From Veillonellaceae bacterium SB90 (GTDB taxonomy: Bacteria; Bacillota; Negativicutes; Selenomonadales; Selenomonadaceae): DNA of 54,839 bases. Every line of letters begins with the position of its first letter. Positions within the stretch are counted from its first letter, which is position 1. Shown here one piece after another: positions 15,304-24,893 of the stretch. The stretch covers positions 23,808 to 78,646 of the forward strand of contig CABJCJ010000011.1 in the NCBI GenBank assembly GCA_902364065.1, read 5' to 3'. Both the position numbers and the translations under genes were made by a program. Below the pieces are notes generated by a model. The model was given only the letters and a program-made list of their open reading frames with translations, did not search any database and was not told the origin of the DNA.

Positions 15304-16827
15304 ATGGCTGGTATGGTATATCTGGTGGGCGCAGGCCCGGGCGATTATCGCCTCGTCAGCATCAAGGCAGTGGACTGCCTCAAGAAGGCCGATGTGGTCG
15401 TTTACGACCGGCTGGCGGACGACCGCATCCTGAAGTGGGCGCCTGAGGAAGCCGAGTACATTTACGTCGGCAAGGCCTCGAGCCATCACACGATGAAGCA
15501 GGGCGACATCAATCAGCTGCTCGTGGATAAGGCAAAGGAAGGCAAGACGGTCGTGCGCCTCAAGGGCGGCGATCCCTTTGTCTTTGGCCGCGGCGGCGAG
15601 GAGGGCATCCTGCTCGAGGAGAACGGCATCCCGTTTGAGATCGTGCCGGGCATCACGTCGGCGATTTCCGTGCCGGCTTATGCGGGCATCCCCGTGACGC
15701 ACCGTGCTGTCGCGACGTCATTTGCTGTCATCACGGGTCATGAGGACCCGACGAAGGGCCAGAGCAACATGCGCTGGGACAAGCTCGCGACGGGCGTCGA
15801 TACGCTCGTGTTCCTGATGGGCGTGGCCAACCTGCCGCACATCACGCAGGAACTCATCAACAACGGCCGCCCGGCCGATACGCCGGCTGCCGTGATTCGC
15901 TGGGGCACGAAGCCGGAGCAGAAGGTCCTCATCACGACGGTGGGCAAGGCTGCCGAGGATGTGAAGCGCACGGGTCTGAAACCGCCGGCCATTTTCATTG
16001 TCGGCGAGGTCGTGAAGCTCCGGGACAAGCTGCAGTGGTTTGACAAGCTTTCTCAGCGACCGCTTTTTGGCAAGACGGTACTTGTAACGCGGGCGCGCAG
16101 CCAGGCCTCGAAGCTCACGGCTCTGCTGGAAAATCTCGGTGCCCGCGTCATCGAGAAACCGGCGATTTCCATCGCAGCTCCTGCTGATGATTACCGTGCC
16201 GTCGATGAGGCCATCGGGCATATCACCGATTACCAGTGGCTGATCTTCACGAGCACGAATGGCGTGGAACGCTTCTTCGCGCGCCTCGACAAGGCAGGCA
16301 GGGACGTGCGAGCCCTAGGCTATGCGAAGATTGCGGCCATCGGCCAGACAACGGCGAAAAAGCTTTTCTCTTACGGCATCCGCGCCGATGTCGTGCCGCA
16401 GGAGTTCCGTGCGGAAGGCGTCATCGAGGCGCTCAAGGGCAAGCTGCCGCCGCATGCCAAGATCCTGCTGCCGCGTGCGGCAGAGGCGCGTGAGATCCTG
16501 CCGGAGAAGCTGCGCGAGCAGGGAGCGACGGTCGATGTCGTGCCGGTTTACCAGACGGTGGCGGCCGAGGTTTCTGCGGAGGAGGCGGAAGCCCTTCGTG
16601 AGTCGCTCGCGAACGGGGAAATCGATTTCGTGACGTTTACGAGCTCTTCGACGGTATTGAATCTCATCAAGATTCTTGGCGGTATGGAAGCCTTGCAGCA
16701 TGTCCGCACGGCCTGCATCGGCCCGGTGACGGCAGCGACCGCCCGCGCGCAGGGCATCGAGCCTTCCGTCGTGGCGAAGACGTACACGATTGAAGGCCTG
16801 GTCGAGGCCATGCGGGCATCATTGTGA
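15304..16827 (+). CDS. cobA/hemD: Uroporphyrinogen-III methyltransferase / uroporphyrinogen-III synthase fusion
   Basis: A 507-residue two-domain protein. Residues 1-245 are a SUMT methyltransferase: VYLVGAGPGD, VYDRLA, RLKGGDPFVFGRGGEE and PGITSA. Residues 255-505 are uroporphyrinogen-III synthase: TRARSQASKL, WLIFTSTNGVERF, and the C-terminal FTSSSTVLNL. The fusion cyclises hydroxymethylbilane to uroporphyrinogen III and methylates it to precorrin-2, feeding the dehydrogenase at the head of the cluster. This fusion is well known in Firmicutes. GGGAGAG precedes ATG. Confidence 0.95.
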   Translation: MAGMVYLVGAGPGDYRLVSIKAVDCLKKADVVVYDRLADDRILKWAPEEAEYIYVGKASSHHTMKQGDINQLLVDKAKEGKTVVRLKGGDPFVFGRGGEEGILLEENGIPFEIVPGITSAISVPAYAGIPVTHRAVATSFAVITGHEDPTKGQSNMRWDKLATGVDTLVFLMGVANLPHITQELINNGRPADTPAAVIRWGTKPEQKVLITTVGKAAEDVKRTGLKPPAIFIVGEVVKLRDKLQWFDKLSQRPLFGKTVLVTRARSQASKLTALLENLGARVIEKPAISIAAPADDYRAVDEAIGHITDYQWLIFTSTNGVERFFARLDKAGRDVRALGYAKIAAIGQTTAKKLFSYGIRADVVPQEFRAEGVIEALKGKLPPHAKILLPRAAEAREILPEKLREQGATVDVVPVYQTVAAEVSAEEAEALRESLANGEIDFVTFTSSSTVLNLIKILGGMEALQHVRTACIGPVTAATARAQGIEPSVVAKTYTIEGLVEAMRASL

Positions 16828-16923
16828 GTGTCTGCTCGCAAGAGTTCTTTTTGAATCCTGTATTTTCATGGAATGCCGTGCCCGTAAGGGCGGCTTCCGT
16901 TTTGAACCTTAGGAGATGTTGTT

Positions 16924-17904
16924 ATGTACAATCAGAAACTTCGTCCGCGCCGCATGCGCATCACGCCGGCCATGCGCGCCATGGTCCGCGAAACGAATCT
17001 TTCGGCCAAGGATTTTGTCTATCCGATCTTCGTCGTACCGGGTGAACATGTGAAGGAAGAGATCCCGAGCATGCCGAACTGCTACCATCTCTCGGTGGAT
17101 AATGCGGTCGAGCTGGCCAAGGAAATCGCTGCACTCGGCATTCCGGCCGTTGAGGTATTCGGCCTGCCGGCGTACAAGGATGCGGATGGTTCCTCGGCTT
17201 GGGATCCGACGAGCCCGGTACAGCGCGCCATCAAGGCCATCAAGGCTGCCGTGCCGCAGCTCATGATCGTCGGCGATGTCTGCCTTTGCCAGTACACGAC
17301 GCACGGTCACTGCGGCCATCTCGAAGGTCATTACGTCGATAACGACAAGACGCTCAAGCTCCTGCAGAAAGTCGCCGTCTCGCAGTCTGAGGCCGGCGCC
17401 GACATCATCGCACCGTCTGACATGATGGACGGCCGCGTGGCTGCCATCCGCGAAGCCCTCGATGCACATGGCTTCATCAATGTCTCCATCATGAGCTATG
17501 CGGTCAAATACGCATCGGGCTATTACGGTCCGTTCCGCGATGCGGCAGACAGCGCGCCGCAGTTCGGTGACCGCCGCCAGTATCAGATGGACCCGGCCAA
17601 TGCGCGCGAGGCCCTCAAGGAAGTCGACCTCGACGTCATGGAAGGCGCGGACATCATCATGGTCAAGCCGGCGCTTGCCTATCTCGATATCGTGCGTCAG
17701 GTCCGCGACCACATCCATCATCCGATTGCCACGTACAACGTCAGCGGTGAGTACGCAATGGTCAAGGCTGCGGCGCAGAACGGCTGGATCGATGAGAAGC
17801 GCATCGTGCTCGAGACGCTGACGAGCATGAAGCGTGCCGGTGCCGACATCATCATCACATATCATGCCATGGATGCCGCAAGATGGCTGCAGGAAGAGGA
17901 GTAA
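16924..17904 (+). CDS. hemB: Delta-aminolevulinic acid dehydratase (porphobilinogen synthase)
   Basis: A 326-residue enzyme condensing two 5-aminolevulinate to porphobilinogen. The zinc-type cysteine cluster is present (DVCLCQYTTHGHCGHL), as are the two active-site lysines in SYAVKYAS and MVKPALAY. AGGAGATG precedes ATG. hemL follows 3 bp after the stop. Confidence 0.97.
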   Translation: MYNQKLRPRRMRITPAMRAMVRETNLSAKDFVYPIFVVPGEHVKEEIPSMPNCYHLSVDNAVELAKEIAALGIPAVEVFGLPAYKDADGSSAWDPTSPVQRAIKAIKAAVPQLMIVGDVCLCQYTTHGHCGHLEGHYVDNDKTLKLLQKVAVSQSEAGADIIAPSDMMDGRVAAIREALDAHGFINVSIMSYAVKYASGYYGPFRDAADSAPQFGDRRQYQMDPANAREALKEVDLDVMEGADIIMVKPALAYLDIVRQVRDHIHHPIATYNVSGEYAMVKAAAQNGWIDEKRIVLETLTSMKRAGADIIITYHAMDAARWLQEEE

Positions 17905-17907
17905 GCG

Positions 17908-19227
17908 ATGCTGAATCTGGAAAAATCGAAAGCGGCCTTTGAAGAGGCCAAGAATCTGATGCCGGGCGGCGTCAACAGCCCGGTGCGCTCGTATGCCAAC
18001 GTCGACTGCAACCCGCCGTTCATCGCGAAGGCGAAGGGCGACCGCATCTTCGACATCGATGGCAATGAGTACATCGACTACGTCGGTTCCTGGGGCCCGA
18101 TGGTCGTCGGTCATGCACATCCCAATGTCGTCAAGGCGTTGCAGGAGGCCACTGAGCGCGGCACGAGCTATGGCGCGCCGACGCTTCTGGAGTCGGAGCT
18201 TGCGAAACTCGTCATGAAGGTCTATCCATCCATCGAGATCATCCGCATGGTCAACTCGGGCACGGAGGCGACGATGAGCGCTCTGCGCCTGGCACGCGGC
18301 TATACGGGACGCGATAAGATCGTCAAGTTCATCGGCTGCTACCACGGCCACAGTGACAGCCTGCTCGTCAACGCCGGTTCCGGCATGGCGACATTCGGCG
18401 TGCCGAGTTCGCCGGGCGTCACGAAGGGTACGGCTGCCGATACGATTTCCGTGCCGTACAACGATGCCGCAGCCATCACGAAGGTCATGGATGAGATGGG
18501 CGATGAGATTGCCGCCGTCATCGTCGAGCCGGTGGCCGGCAACATGGGCTGTGTGCCGCCGAAACAGGGCTACCTGCGCACGCTGCGCCGCCTGACGGAA
18601 GAGCACGGCACGCTTCTAATCTTCGACGAGGTCATGTGCGGCTTCCGCGCCTCGCTCGGCGGTGCACAGGCAGCCTACGGCATTACGCCGGACCTCACGT
18701 GCCTCGGCAAGATCATCGGCGGCGGCCTGCCCGTTGCCGCCTATGGCGGACGCCGTGACATCATGATGAAGGTTTCGCCTGCTGGCCCCGTTTACCAGGC
18801 GGGCACGCTCTCGGGCAATCCGTTGGCGATGACGGCCGGCATTGAAACGCTCAAGCTCATCACGGCTGAGCCGGAACCCGGCGAGGCCGACTACAGCCGC
18901 ATGCTGACGCTCAAGACGAAGAAGCTGCTGCTCGGCTGGCTCGAAAAGGCCAGAGAAGCCGGTGTCACAATCCAGGCCCATCAGGCCGGTTCCATGTTCG
19001 GCATCTTCTTCAACGAGCATGAAGTTTACGATTACGAGGATTCCTGCGCGTCGGATCAGGAGGCCTTCAAGGTCTGGTTCAAGAGCATGCTCGAGCAGGG
19101 CATCTATCTGGCACCGTCGCAGTTTGAGACGCTCTTCATGTCGGGCGCGCACAGCGACGAGGATATCGACCGCACGATCGAGGCCGCCGGCAAGGCCTTT
19201 GCCGACGTGGCCGCCAGCCGCCGCTGA
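17908..19227 (+). CDS. hemL: Glutamate-1-semialdehyde 2,1-aminomutase
   Basis: A 439-residue PLP enzyme of aminotransferase class III converting glutamate-1-semialdehyde to 5-aminolevulinate. PGGVNSPVR marks the N-terminus, FDEVMCGFR the cofactor aspartate, and CLGKIIGGG carries the PLP lysine K268. GAGGAG precedes ATG. It ends the haem cluster, facing nagB across a shared terminator. Confidence 0.97.
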   Translation: MLNLEKSKAAFEEAKNLMPGGVNSPVRSYANVDCNPPFIAKAKGDRIFDIDGNEYIDYVGSWGPMVVGHAHPNVVKALQEATERGTSYGAPTLLESELAKLVMKVYPSIEIIRMVNSGTEATMSALRLARGYTGRDKIVKFIGCYHGHSDSLLVNAGSGMATFGVPSSPGVTKGTAADTISVPYNDAAAITKVMDEMGDEIAAVIVEPVAGNMGCVPPKQGYLRTLRRLTEEHGTLLIFDEVMCGFRASLGGAQAAYGITPDLTCLGKIIGGGLPVAAYGGRRDIMMKVSPAGPVYQAGTLSGNPLAMTAGIETLKLITAEPEPGEADYSRMLTLKTKKLLLGWLEKAREAGVTIQAHQAGSMFGIFFNEHEVYDYEDSCASDQEAFKVWFKSMLEQGIYLAPSQFETLFMSGAHSDEDIDRTIEAAGKAFADVAASRR

Positions 19228-19251
19228 CCTCACACATCATTGCATCCGTTC

Positions 19252-19297
19252 GAAAAAAAGGGGAACCAAGTGAAAAATCACCTGGTTCCCTTTTTGA
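19252..19297. terminator. Bidirectional terminator between hemL and nagB
   Basis: AAAAAGGGGAACCAAGTG and CACCTGGTTCCCTTTTT pair with minor bulges, and A/T runs flank both sides. Confidence 0.8.
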
Positions 19298-19319
19298 CGT
19301 TCGTGCTGTTTACAGGACC

Positions 19320-20063
19320 TTACTGCTGCGCGTGCTTCTGCAGCAGGGCGCCGGCTTCCCTGTCGACGATGACCGTTACATCGCGGTGCAGCTGCAGGAT
19401 GCTGGCCGGTGCGCTCGGGCTGATGCTGCCGTAAACCGCATTGTAGACGGCCTCGGCCTTGTTGCTGCCGCTGGCCAGCAGGACGACCTTCTTGGCCAGC
19501 ATGATCGTCTTGATGCCCATGCTGATGGCGTAGCGGGGGACTTCCGATTCATTCTCGAAGAAGCGGGAATTGGCCTCGATGGTTTCATCGTCGAGTTTGA
19601 CCTTGTGCGTCGTCGCCTCGAATTTGATGTCCGGCTCATTGAAGCCGATGTGGGCGTTCCGGCCGATGCCGAGGATCTGCAGGTCGATGCCGCCTTTTTC
19701 CTCGATGAGCGCATCGTAGCGCCTGCCTTCGGTGTCGATATCCTTAGCCATGCCGTCGGGGATGAAGATGTTTTCCGGCTTGATGTTGATGAAATCAAAG
19801 AAGTTGTGCTTCATGAAGTAGTGATAGCTCTGCGGATTGTCCGGGGACATGCCGATGTACTCGTCGAGGTTGAACGACGTGACCTGGGAGAAATCGAGGC
19901 CGACCATCTCGTGAACGGCGATGAGTTTCTTGTACATCTGCAGAGGCGTGCTGCCCGTGGCCAGTCCGAGGACGCTGTCGGGTTTCAGATAAATCTGGCC
20001 CGCGACAATCTTAGCTGCTTCTTTACTCATTTCATCATATGAATTCGTAATAATTACACGCAT
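19320..20063 (-). CDS. nagB: Glucosamine-6-phosphate deaminase
   Basis: A 247-residue enzyme converting glucosamine-6-P to fructose-6-P and ammonia. LATGSTPLQMYK, FNLDEYIG with the catalytic Asp, and GIGRNAHIGFNEP with the catalytic His are present; the usual Gly before His in the last motif is Ala here. AGGAG precedes ATG. It is the last gene of the leftward nan operon and takes the products of both nagA and the sialate/MurNAc pathways. Confidence 0.96.
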   Translation of the reverse strand: MRVIITNSYDEMSKEAAKIVAGQIYLKPDSVLGLATGSTPLQMYKKLIAVHEMVGLDFSQVTSFNLDEYIGMSPDNPQSYHYFMKHNFFDFINIKPENIFIPDGMAKDIDTEGRRYDALIEEKGGIDLQILGIGRNAHIGFNEPDIKFEATTHKVKLDDETIEANSRFFENESEVPRYAISMGIKTIMLAKKVVLLASGSNKAEAVYNAVYGSISPSAPASILQLHRDVTVIVDREAGALLQKHAQQ

Positions 20064-20083
20064 GGTATTCTCCTATCTGCAGC

Positions 20084-20938
20084 TCACTCGCTGAGGCGCA
20101 GGATGTTGATGGCGTCAGCGGTGTCTTGCTTGCTCCTTACAGACTGCTCAGGCCGTTCTTTGACAACCTGGGTGTAAATTAAATCAATGATAAAGATCTG
20201 GGTCAACTTCGTGACGATGGAGCCGGTTTCCAGCATGGTTTCCTTGGTCTTGTAGAAAATGCAGAGATCGGCGTATTGACGAAGGATGGTATGCGGATTC
20301 GAGGTAATCGCGGCAAGACGAGCCCCGTTTTTCTTGGCCAGCTTGGCTGCCTGCAGGATTTCCGCGGATTCGCCGGAATGGCTGATGGCGATGACGGTAT
20401 CATCGGGATGGATTAGCGACATGTGCAGCATGATCAGATGGCTGTTGTCGAGTCCGATGGCATCGAGTCCGATGCGCTGGAATTTGTAGGCGGAATCGTC
20501 GGCGACGAAGCCGGAATTGCCGAGGCCGATGAAGTAGATGCGGTGGCCGTTGGTCAGGAGCTTCACGGTGCGGGCGATGATGTCCTCGTCAAGGTGACGC
20601 ACGGTCTGGCGCAGCGCCTCGACACTGATGGACATCAGCTTTTTGGCCGTCGTCAGGATGGATTCATCCGTCGTGATATTGTGGTTGATGATGGTCTGCT
20701 GCTGGCTGCGGCCGGAGAGTTCTTCGGCCAGACTGACTTTGAAATGCTGGAGATTGGGAAATCCCATCTTCCGGACAAAGCGCGTGATTGTCGCTTCGCT
20801 GATGCCGCTGAGCTGAGCCAGCCGGGCAATGGGCGAGGTGCAGAAAACGTCCCCGTGCTGACGGATGTAGTCCATGAGGACGCTATCCGACTTGGACGGT
20901 TTGAAGTCAGGATGTTCCAATTGTTCCAGAATGTTCAT
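20084..20938 (-). CDS. MurR/RpiR family regulator of the nan/nag genes
   Basis: A 284-residue regulator with an N-terminal helix-turn-helix of the RpiR type (IARLAQLSGISEATITRFVRKMGF, shown in two parts as residues about 37-60) and a C-terminal SIS phosphosugar-binding domain (IYFIGLGNSG, AISHSGESAEIL). Family members sense amino-sugar phosphates such as ManNAc-6-P or MurNAc-6-P. Its place between nanK and nagB makes it the likely controller of this operon and of divergent nagA. AGGAG precedes ATG at the proper spacing. Confidence 0.9.
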   Translation of the reverse strand: MNILEQLEHPDFKPSKSDSVLMDYIRQHGDVFCTSPIARLAQLSGISEATITRFVRKMGFPNLQHFKVSLAEELSGRSQQQTIINHNITTDESILTTAKKLMSISVEALRQTVRHLDEDIIARTVKLLTNGHRIYFIGLGNSGFVADDSAYKFQRIGLDAIGLDNSHLIMLHMSLIHPDDTVIAISHSGESAEILQAAKLAKKNGARLAAITSNPHTILRQYADLCIFYKTKETMLETGSIVTKLTQIFIIDLIYTQVVKERPEQSVRSKQDTADAINILRLSE

Positions 20939-20955
20939 AGACAGTCGCTCCTAAT

Positions 20956-21849
20956 TCATTGCGTCTGGAGAAGATGGCAAAGCGCACCAATCATGCCGGC
21001 GTCGTTGCCGAGCGTGGCAAACGCGATGCGCGTGTGCTCGTACATGGCAGACGGCAGCTGACGGGATACGTTTTGTTCGATGAGGGGGCGGAAGACCGCT
21101 TCCTGCGCCATGATGCCGCCACCAAGGATGACGACTTCCGGCTGCATGACGGTGATGACGTTGCCGATGGCGTCAGCGATGTGGCCGGACAAGGTGGCAA
21201 TCGCCTGGCGGGCGTCCATATCGCCTGCGGCTGCCAGTGCGAATACCTTGTAGCCGTTGAGTGTTTTCGGTTCGACGCCCTTGGCCGCAGCGACGTCGTG
21301 GACGAGCCGCGTCGCCGAGGCGAGCTCATGCAGGCGCCCGCCGGGCACGCGCATGTAGGCGATTTCGCCGGCACTGCAGCCAGAACCGTGGATGATGTGC
21401 CCGTCGTACACGGCGCAGCCGCCGATGCTCGTGCCGATCGTCATCATGAAGGCCGAGGAGCAGCCGCGTCCGGCACCGCGCCAGAGTTCACCGAGCGCGG
21501 CACAGTTGACATCGTTTTCGACTGCACACGGCAGATGAAATTCTGCTTCGAGCATCTTCTTCCATTCGGTTCCCGTGTAATCGGGGATTGAAGCGGGCAG
21601 TGCATAGAAAATCGAACCTTTTACGGGATCGACCATGCCGGCTGTCGAAAGGGCAATGCCGGCAATCTGGTCATTTTCCTGCTTCGTTTCTATGTATTGC
21701 CGGATCAGCCGGCGGACCGTGCGGACGATGCCGGGGCCGCCGCCCTCATGAGCATGCGTTGGCGTGCTGCCCTGCTGGAGCAGTGTGCCGCTAGCTGAAG
21801 CCAGGCCGTGCTTGATGGCGGTGCCGCCGATGTCAATGCAGATGTACAT
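20956..21849 (-). CDS. nanK: ROK family kinase, probably N-acetylmannosamine kinase
   Basis: A 297-residue ROK kinase starting at MYICIDIGGTAIKHG, the phosphate-1 motif; AAGGAG fixes this start although the frame is open upstream. The catalytic Asp is in ENDVNCAALGE and GTSIGG follows. The usual ROK zinc motif CxCGxxGCxE is replaced by VPGGRLHELAS, so the zinc site is absent, a state I recall for other bacterial NanK enzymes. In the sialate pathway it makes ManNAc-6-P for NanE. Context rather than motif decides the substrate. Confidence 0.85.
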   Translation of the reverse strand: MYICIDIGGTAIKHGLASASGTLLQQGSTPTHAHEGGGPGIVRTVRRLIRQYIETKQENDQIAGIALSTAGMVDPVKGSIFYALPASIPDYTGTEWKKMLEAEFHLPCAVENDVNCAALGELWRGAGRGCSSAFMMTIGTSIGGCAVYDGHIIHGSGCSAGEIAYMRVPGGRLHELASATRLVHDVAAAKGVEPKTLNGYKVFALAAAGDMDARQAIATLSGHIADAIGNVITVMQPEVVILGGGIMAQEAVFRPLIEQNVSRQLPSAMYEHTRIAFATLGNDAGMIGALCHLLQTQ

Positions 21850-21916
21850 GGGCGCTCCTTGAACAGACGAAATGGTACTTTTTTTCATCATACGATTTCT
21901 CCTCAGCAATGTCAAA

Positions 21917-22366
21917 TCAGATGCGTACCTTGAAAATGCCCTTCTTGAGCGGCGCAGGAGTCTCAGCAGCAATGCCGGGCTTGTGCCCGTCTTCCGGGAA
22001 GCAGATGAGAAAATCGCCCGGCTGCAACAGGACGCGCGCCTGGGATTTGCCCGTGACTTCCTGGTAATCGCTGTCTTTATGATAAGCCCCAAGTTTCATA
22101 TTCTCGAGGAAGGCGATATCGATATATTCGCTGCCCTCTGAGAGGATGTGGATGTCGAGATAATCCTTATGGGCCTCCCAGCTGCATTCTGCCTCTGGTT
22201 TCGTGGTATAGGAAGCGATATTGACAAAGCACTCCTTGCCTTCGATGGGATGGCTGCCTGTCGCGAGCGCGGCAAATTCCGGCGTGCGGGCAAAGGTCAG
22301 GCAGCGCCTGATGGCTGCGGGCAGGAATTCGTATGTTTCCTGCTGATGGATGTTTCCGTAAATCAT
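21917..22366 (-). CDS. YhcH/YjgK/YiaL family protein, sialate anomerase-like
   Basis: A 149-residue cupin-like protein of the YhcH family: KECFVNIASYTTKP, WEAHKDYLDIHILSEGSEYI and the C-terminal FLICFPEDGHKPGI with metal-binding residues. E. coli YhcH (NanQ) speeds anomer interconversion of free sialic acid. AAGGAG precedes ATG 22366. It sits between the symporter and nanK, which supports a role in sialic acid uptake and breakdown. Confidence 0.88.
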   Translation of the reverse strand: MIYGNIHQQETYEFLPAAIRRCLTFARTPEFAALATGSHPIEGKECFVNIASYTTKPEAECSWEAHKDYLDIHILSEGSEYIDIAFLENMKLGAYHKDSDYQEVTGKSQARVLLQPGDFLICFPEDGHKPGIAAETPAPLKKGIFKVRI

Positions 22367-22413
22367 GATGTAATTACTCCTTTTGCAAATCGGGGAAGGG
22401 GAAAGGGGAGAAA

Positions 22414-23898
22414 TCAGTCGACCGTTGCCCGTTCCGGTGCCGTATAGGCCCTGTCCGTCAGGCGGCTCACGACATTGCCGACGACGAGGGAAATGAGAAT
22501 CGTGATGGCCGTGTAGGACCAGAATGAAACGGACGGTACGAAATACTTGAGGTACATGACGACAGCCGTGGAGCAGATGAAGCCAGCCAGTGCGCCTTTG
22601 GCCGTTGCGTGCTTGCAGAAGGCACCGAGCACGAACATGCCAGCCAGGGCGCCGAGTGCGAGGCCGATGAAGCTGTTGAACCATTCATAGGCCGAGTGGA
22701 TATCGCTGACAGCCATGACCATGGCGACGAGGATTGAGAGGATGCCGATGCCGAGCGAAACGAGCTTGGCGATGCGCGTCTGCTTTTTGCTGTCCATATC
22801 GGGATGCAGCACCGACTGGATGTCGAGGACCCAGCTGGTCGCGACAGAATTGATGCCGGTGGAAAGCGTGGACTGCGAAGCCGCATAGATGGCAGCGAGC
22901 AGGATGCCGGTGACGCCGGCTGGCAGCTCATACGTGATGTAGGAGGCGAAGACGAGGTCCTGGCGGGTCGTCATGAGGAGATCCGGGTTCTGCTGGTAGA
23001 AGACGTAGAGGCTCGTGCCGACGAGGTAGAAGACCGTGGCGGCGAAAATGGAAAGCACGCCGTTGCCGAGCGTCATCTTCTTGAGCTGCTTGATATCGGT
23101 CGTCGTCGTGAAGCGCTGGACGATATCCTGGCTCGAGACGTAGGAAGCAAAGGTGGCGAGGCCGCCGCCGATGAAGACGATGAAGACGCTGGTCGAGAGG
23201 ATGTCCGGGCTCAGCCAGACTTCGTTCTGCAGCATGAATTTGTGGCCGGTCGTCAGCGTGTCCATGATTGTGCCGAAGCCGCCGTGGATATCGCCAATCA
23301 TGATCACGAGGGTCATGGCGATGCCGATGATGAGCACCGTGCCCTGGATGAAATCCGTGTAGAGCACGGCCTTGAGGCCGCCGGAGTACGAATAGATGAT
23401 GGCGATGACGCCCATGACGATGATCAGGATATTCACGTCAATGCCGGTCAGTTCCGCCAGGGCAATCGACGGCAGGTACATGATGATGGACATGCGGCCG
23501 AGTTGGTAGATGATGAACATCGTGGCGCCGAGAATGCGGAGATTCTTGCTCTGGAAGCGCTTTTCCAGATAATGGTAGGCCGTATCGATTTCCAGGCGAC
23601 TGTAGATGGGCAGGAAGTACTTGATGGTCAGGGGGATGGCAATCAGCATGCCGAGCTGAGCCCACCAGAGAATCCACGAACCGTGATAAGAATTGCCCGG
23701 CAGCGAAAGGAAGGAAATCGGGCTCAGGAGCGTGGCGAAAATCGAAACACAGGTAACCCACCAGGGAATGGTTCCATCACCTTTAAAAAATTCTTTGCCC
23801 TTCATTTCCTTTTTGGAAAAGTAAAGTCCGGCCAGCAGGACACCCAAGAGATAAAGGACCAGGACGGTCGTATCAAGCCAAGTGAAACCTTCATGCAT
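22414..23898 (-). CDS. Sodium:solute symporter, probably sialic acid transporter
   Basis: A 494-residue SSS-family (SLC5) transporter with about thirteen membrane helices. DGTIPWWVTCVSIFATLLSP, the sodium-site helix region YSGGLKAVLYTDFIQG, and AAIYAASQSTLSTGINSV are typical. GGAGG precedes ATG 23898. SSS proteins include established sialic acid importers, and this gene is embedded among nanA, nanQ and nanK. The substrate is inferred from context. Confidence 0.88.
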   Translation of the reverse strand: MHEGFTWLDTTVLVLYLLGVLLAGLYFSKKEMKGKEFFKGDGTIPWWVTCVSIFATLLSPISFLSLPGNSYHGSWILWWAQLGMLIAIPLTIKYFLPIYSRLEIDTAYHYLEKRFQSKNLRILGATMFIIYQLGRMSIIMYLPSIALAELTGIDVNILIIVMGVIAIIYSYSGGLKAVLYTDFIQGTVLIIGIAMTLVIMIGDIHGGFGTIMDTLTTGHKFMLQNEVWLSPDILSTSVFIVFIGGGLATFASYVSSQDIVQRFTTTTDIKQLKKMTLGNGVLSIFAATVFYLVGTSLYVFYQQNPDLLMTTRQDLVFASYITYELPAGVTGILLAAIYAASQSTLSTGINSVATSWVLDIQSVLHPDMDSKKQTRIAKLVSLGIGILSILVAMVMAVSDIHSAYEWFNSFIGLALGALAGMFVLGAFCKHATAKGALAGFICSTAVVMYLKYFVPSVSFWSYTAITILISLVVGNVVSRLTDRAYTAPERATVD

Positions 23899-23932
23899 AG
23901 TCGTATCCTCCATTACGAGCATTTTTTGCCAA

Positions 23933-23972
23933 GAGAAAGAGCGCCAGGACATCAGGGCGCTCTCTCATTTCA
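23933..23972 (-). terminator. Hairpin between nanA and the symporter
   Basis: GAGAGCGCC and GGCGCTCTTTCTC form a stem in the gap, with only a weak T-run after it on the minus strand. It probably attenuates or protects rather than fully terminating the operon. Confidence 0.5.
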
Positions 23973-23995
23973 GGGAAGGGGAATCAGGGGATGCC

Positions 23996-24877
23996 TCAGA
24001 AATACTTTTTGTAGATTTCCTTGGCGCGTGCCTTCATTTCCGGCGTGTACTTCTTCATCGGCTCGCGGCAGAAGCCCGCATCGACACCGGCTTCCTGGAG
24101 CAGCAGCTTGATGGTGCCGTAGAGGCCGTTGTCGAGGATATCCGTGATCAGGTCATTCGTGACATGCTGGATTTCAAGTGCTTCCGTGATCTTCTCGGCC
24201 TTGGCCAGCTCGAAGATCTGGCGGGCGCGTTTTCCATTGATGTTGTACGTCGAGCCGATGGCACCGTCGACGCCGAGGACCGTGGCCGGCAGCAGCATCT
24301 CGTCAAAGCCGGCATAAATCAGCTTGTCCGGGAAAGTCTTGCGGATGCGCTCGAGAAGGTAGAAGTCTGCCTGCGTGAACTTGACGCCGACGATCTTCGG
24401 ATTCTTGAAGAGTTCGCCGAACTGGCTCAGGCTCATGTCGACGCCCGTGAGGAACGGGATCGAATAAATGATCATGCGGTTGTCCACGCCGTTGATGATC
24501 GTATCGTAGTAATGCTTGATTTCATCAAACGTGAATTTATAGTAGAACGGCGTGACGGCGCTGATGGCATCGTAGCCGAGATCCGTGACGAAATGTGCGA
24601 GTTCGACGGATTCCTTCAGATTGACCGAGCCGACCTGTGCGATGAGCGTGAGGTCATCCTTGGCTTCATCCTTGGCAATCTCGAAGATGCGTTTCTTCTC
24701 GTCCGTGGCAAGCATGAAGTTCTCACCCGTGCTGCCGCCGACGTAAAGACCGTCCATGTGATTGACGTCGATATTGTAGCGGATGATCTGGCGCAGGCCT
24801 TTCTCGTTGACATTGCCGTCTTCGTCAAAGGAAACGAGCAGTGCAGAAAACAATCCCTTTAAATCTCTCTGTGACAT
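23996..24877 (-). CDS. nanA: N-acetylneuraminate lyase
   Basis: A 293-residue class I aldolase splitting sialic acid into ManNAc and pyruvate. GGSTGENFML carries the pyruvate-binding GST motif, IIYSIPFLTG contains the catalytic Tyr, and VGVKFTQADFYLL the Schiff-base Lys followed by a NanA-type substrate signature. GGAGG precedes ATG. It follows nanE by 16 bp. Confidence 0.95.
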   Translation of the reverse strand: MSQRDLKGLFSALLVSFDEDGNVNEKGLRQIIRYNIDVNHMDGLYVGGSTGENFMLATDEKKRIFEIAKDEAKDDLTLIAQVGSVNLKESVELAHFVTDLGYDAISAVTPFYYKFTFDEIKHYYDTIINGVDNRMIIYSIPFLTGVDMSLSQFGELFKNPKIVGVKFTQADFYLLERIRKTFPDKLIYAGFDEMLLPATVLGVDGAIGSTYNINGKRARQIFELAKAEKITEALEIQHVTNDLITDILDNGLYGTIKLLLQEAGVDAGFCREPMKKYTPEMKARAKEIYKKYF

Positions 24878-24893
24878 GATGAAATCCTCCCAA

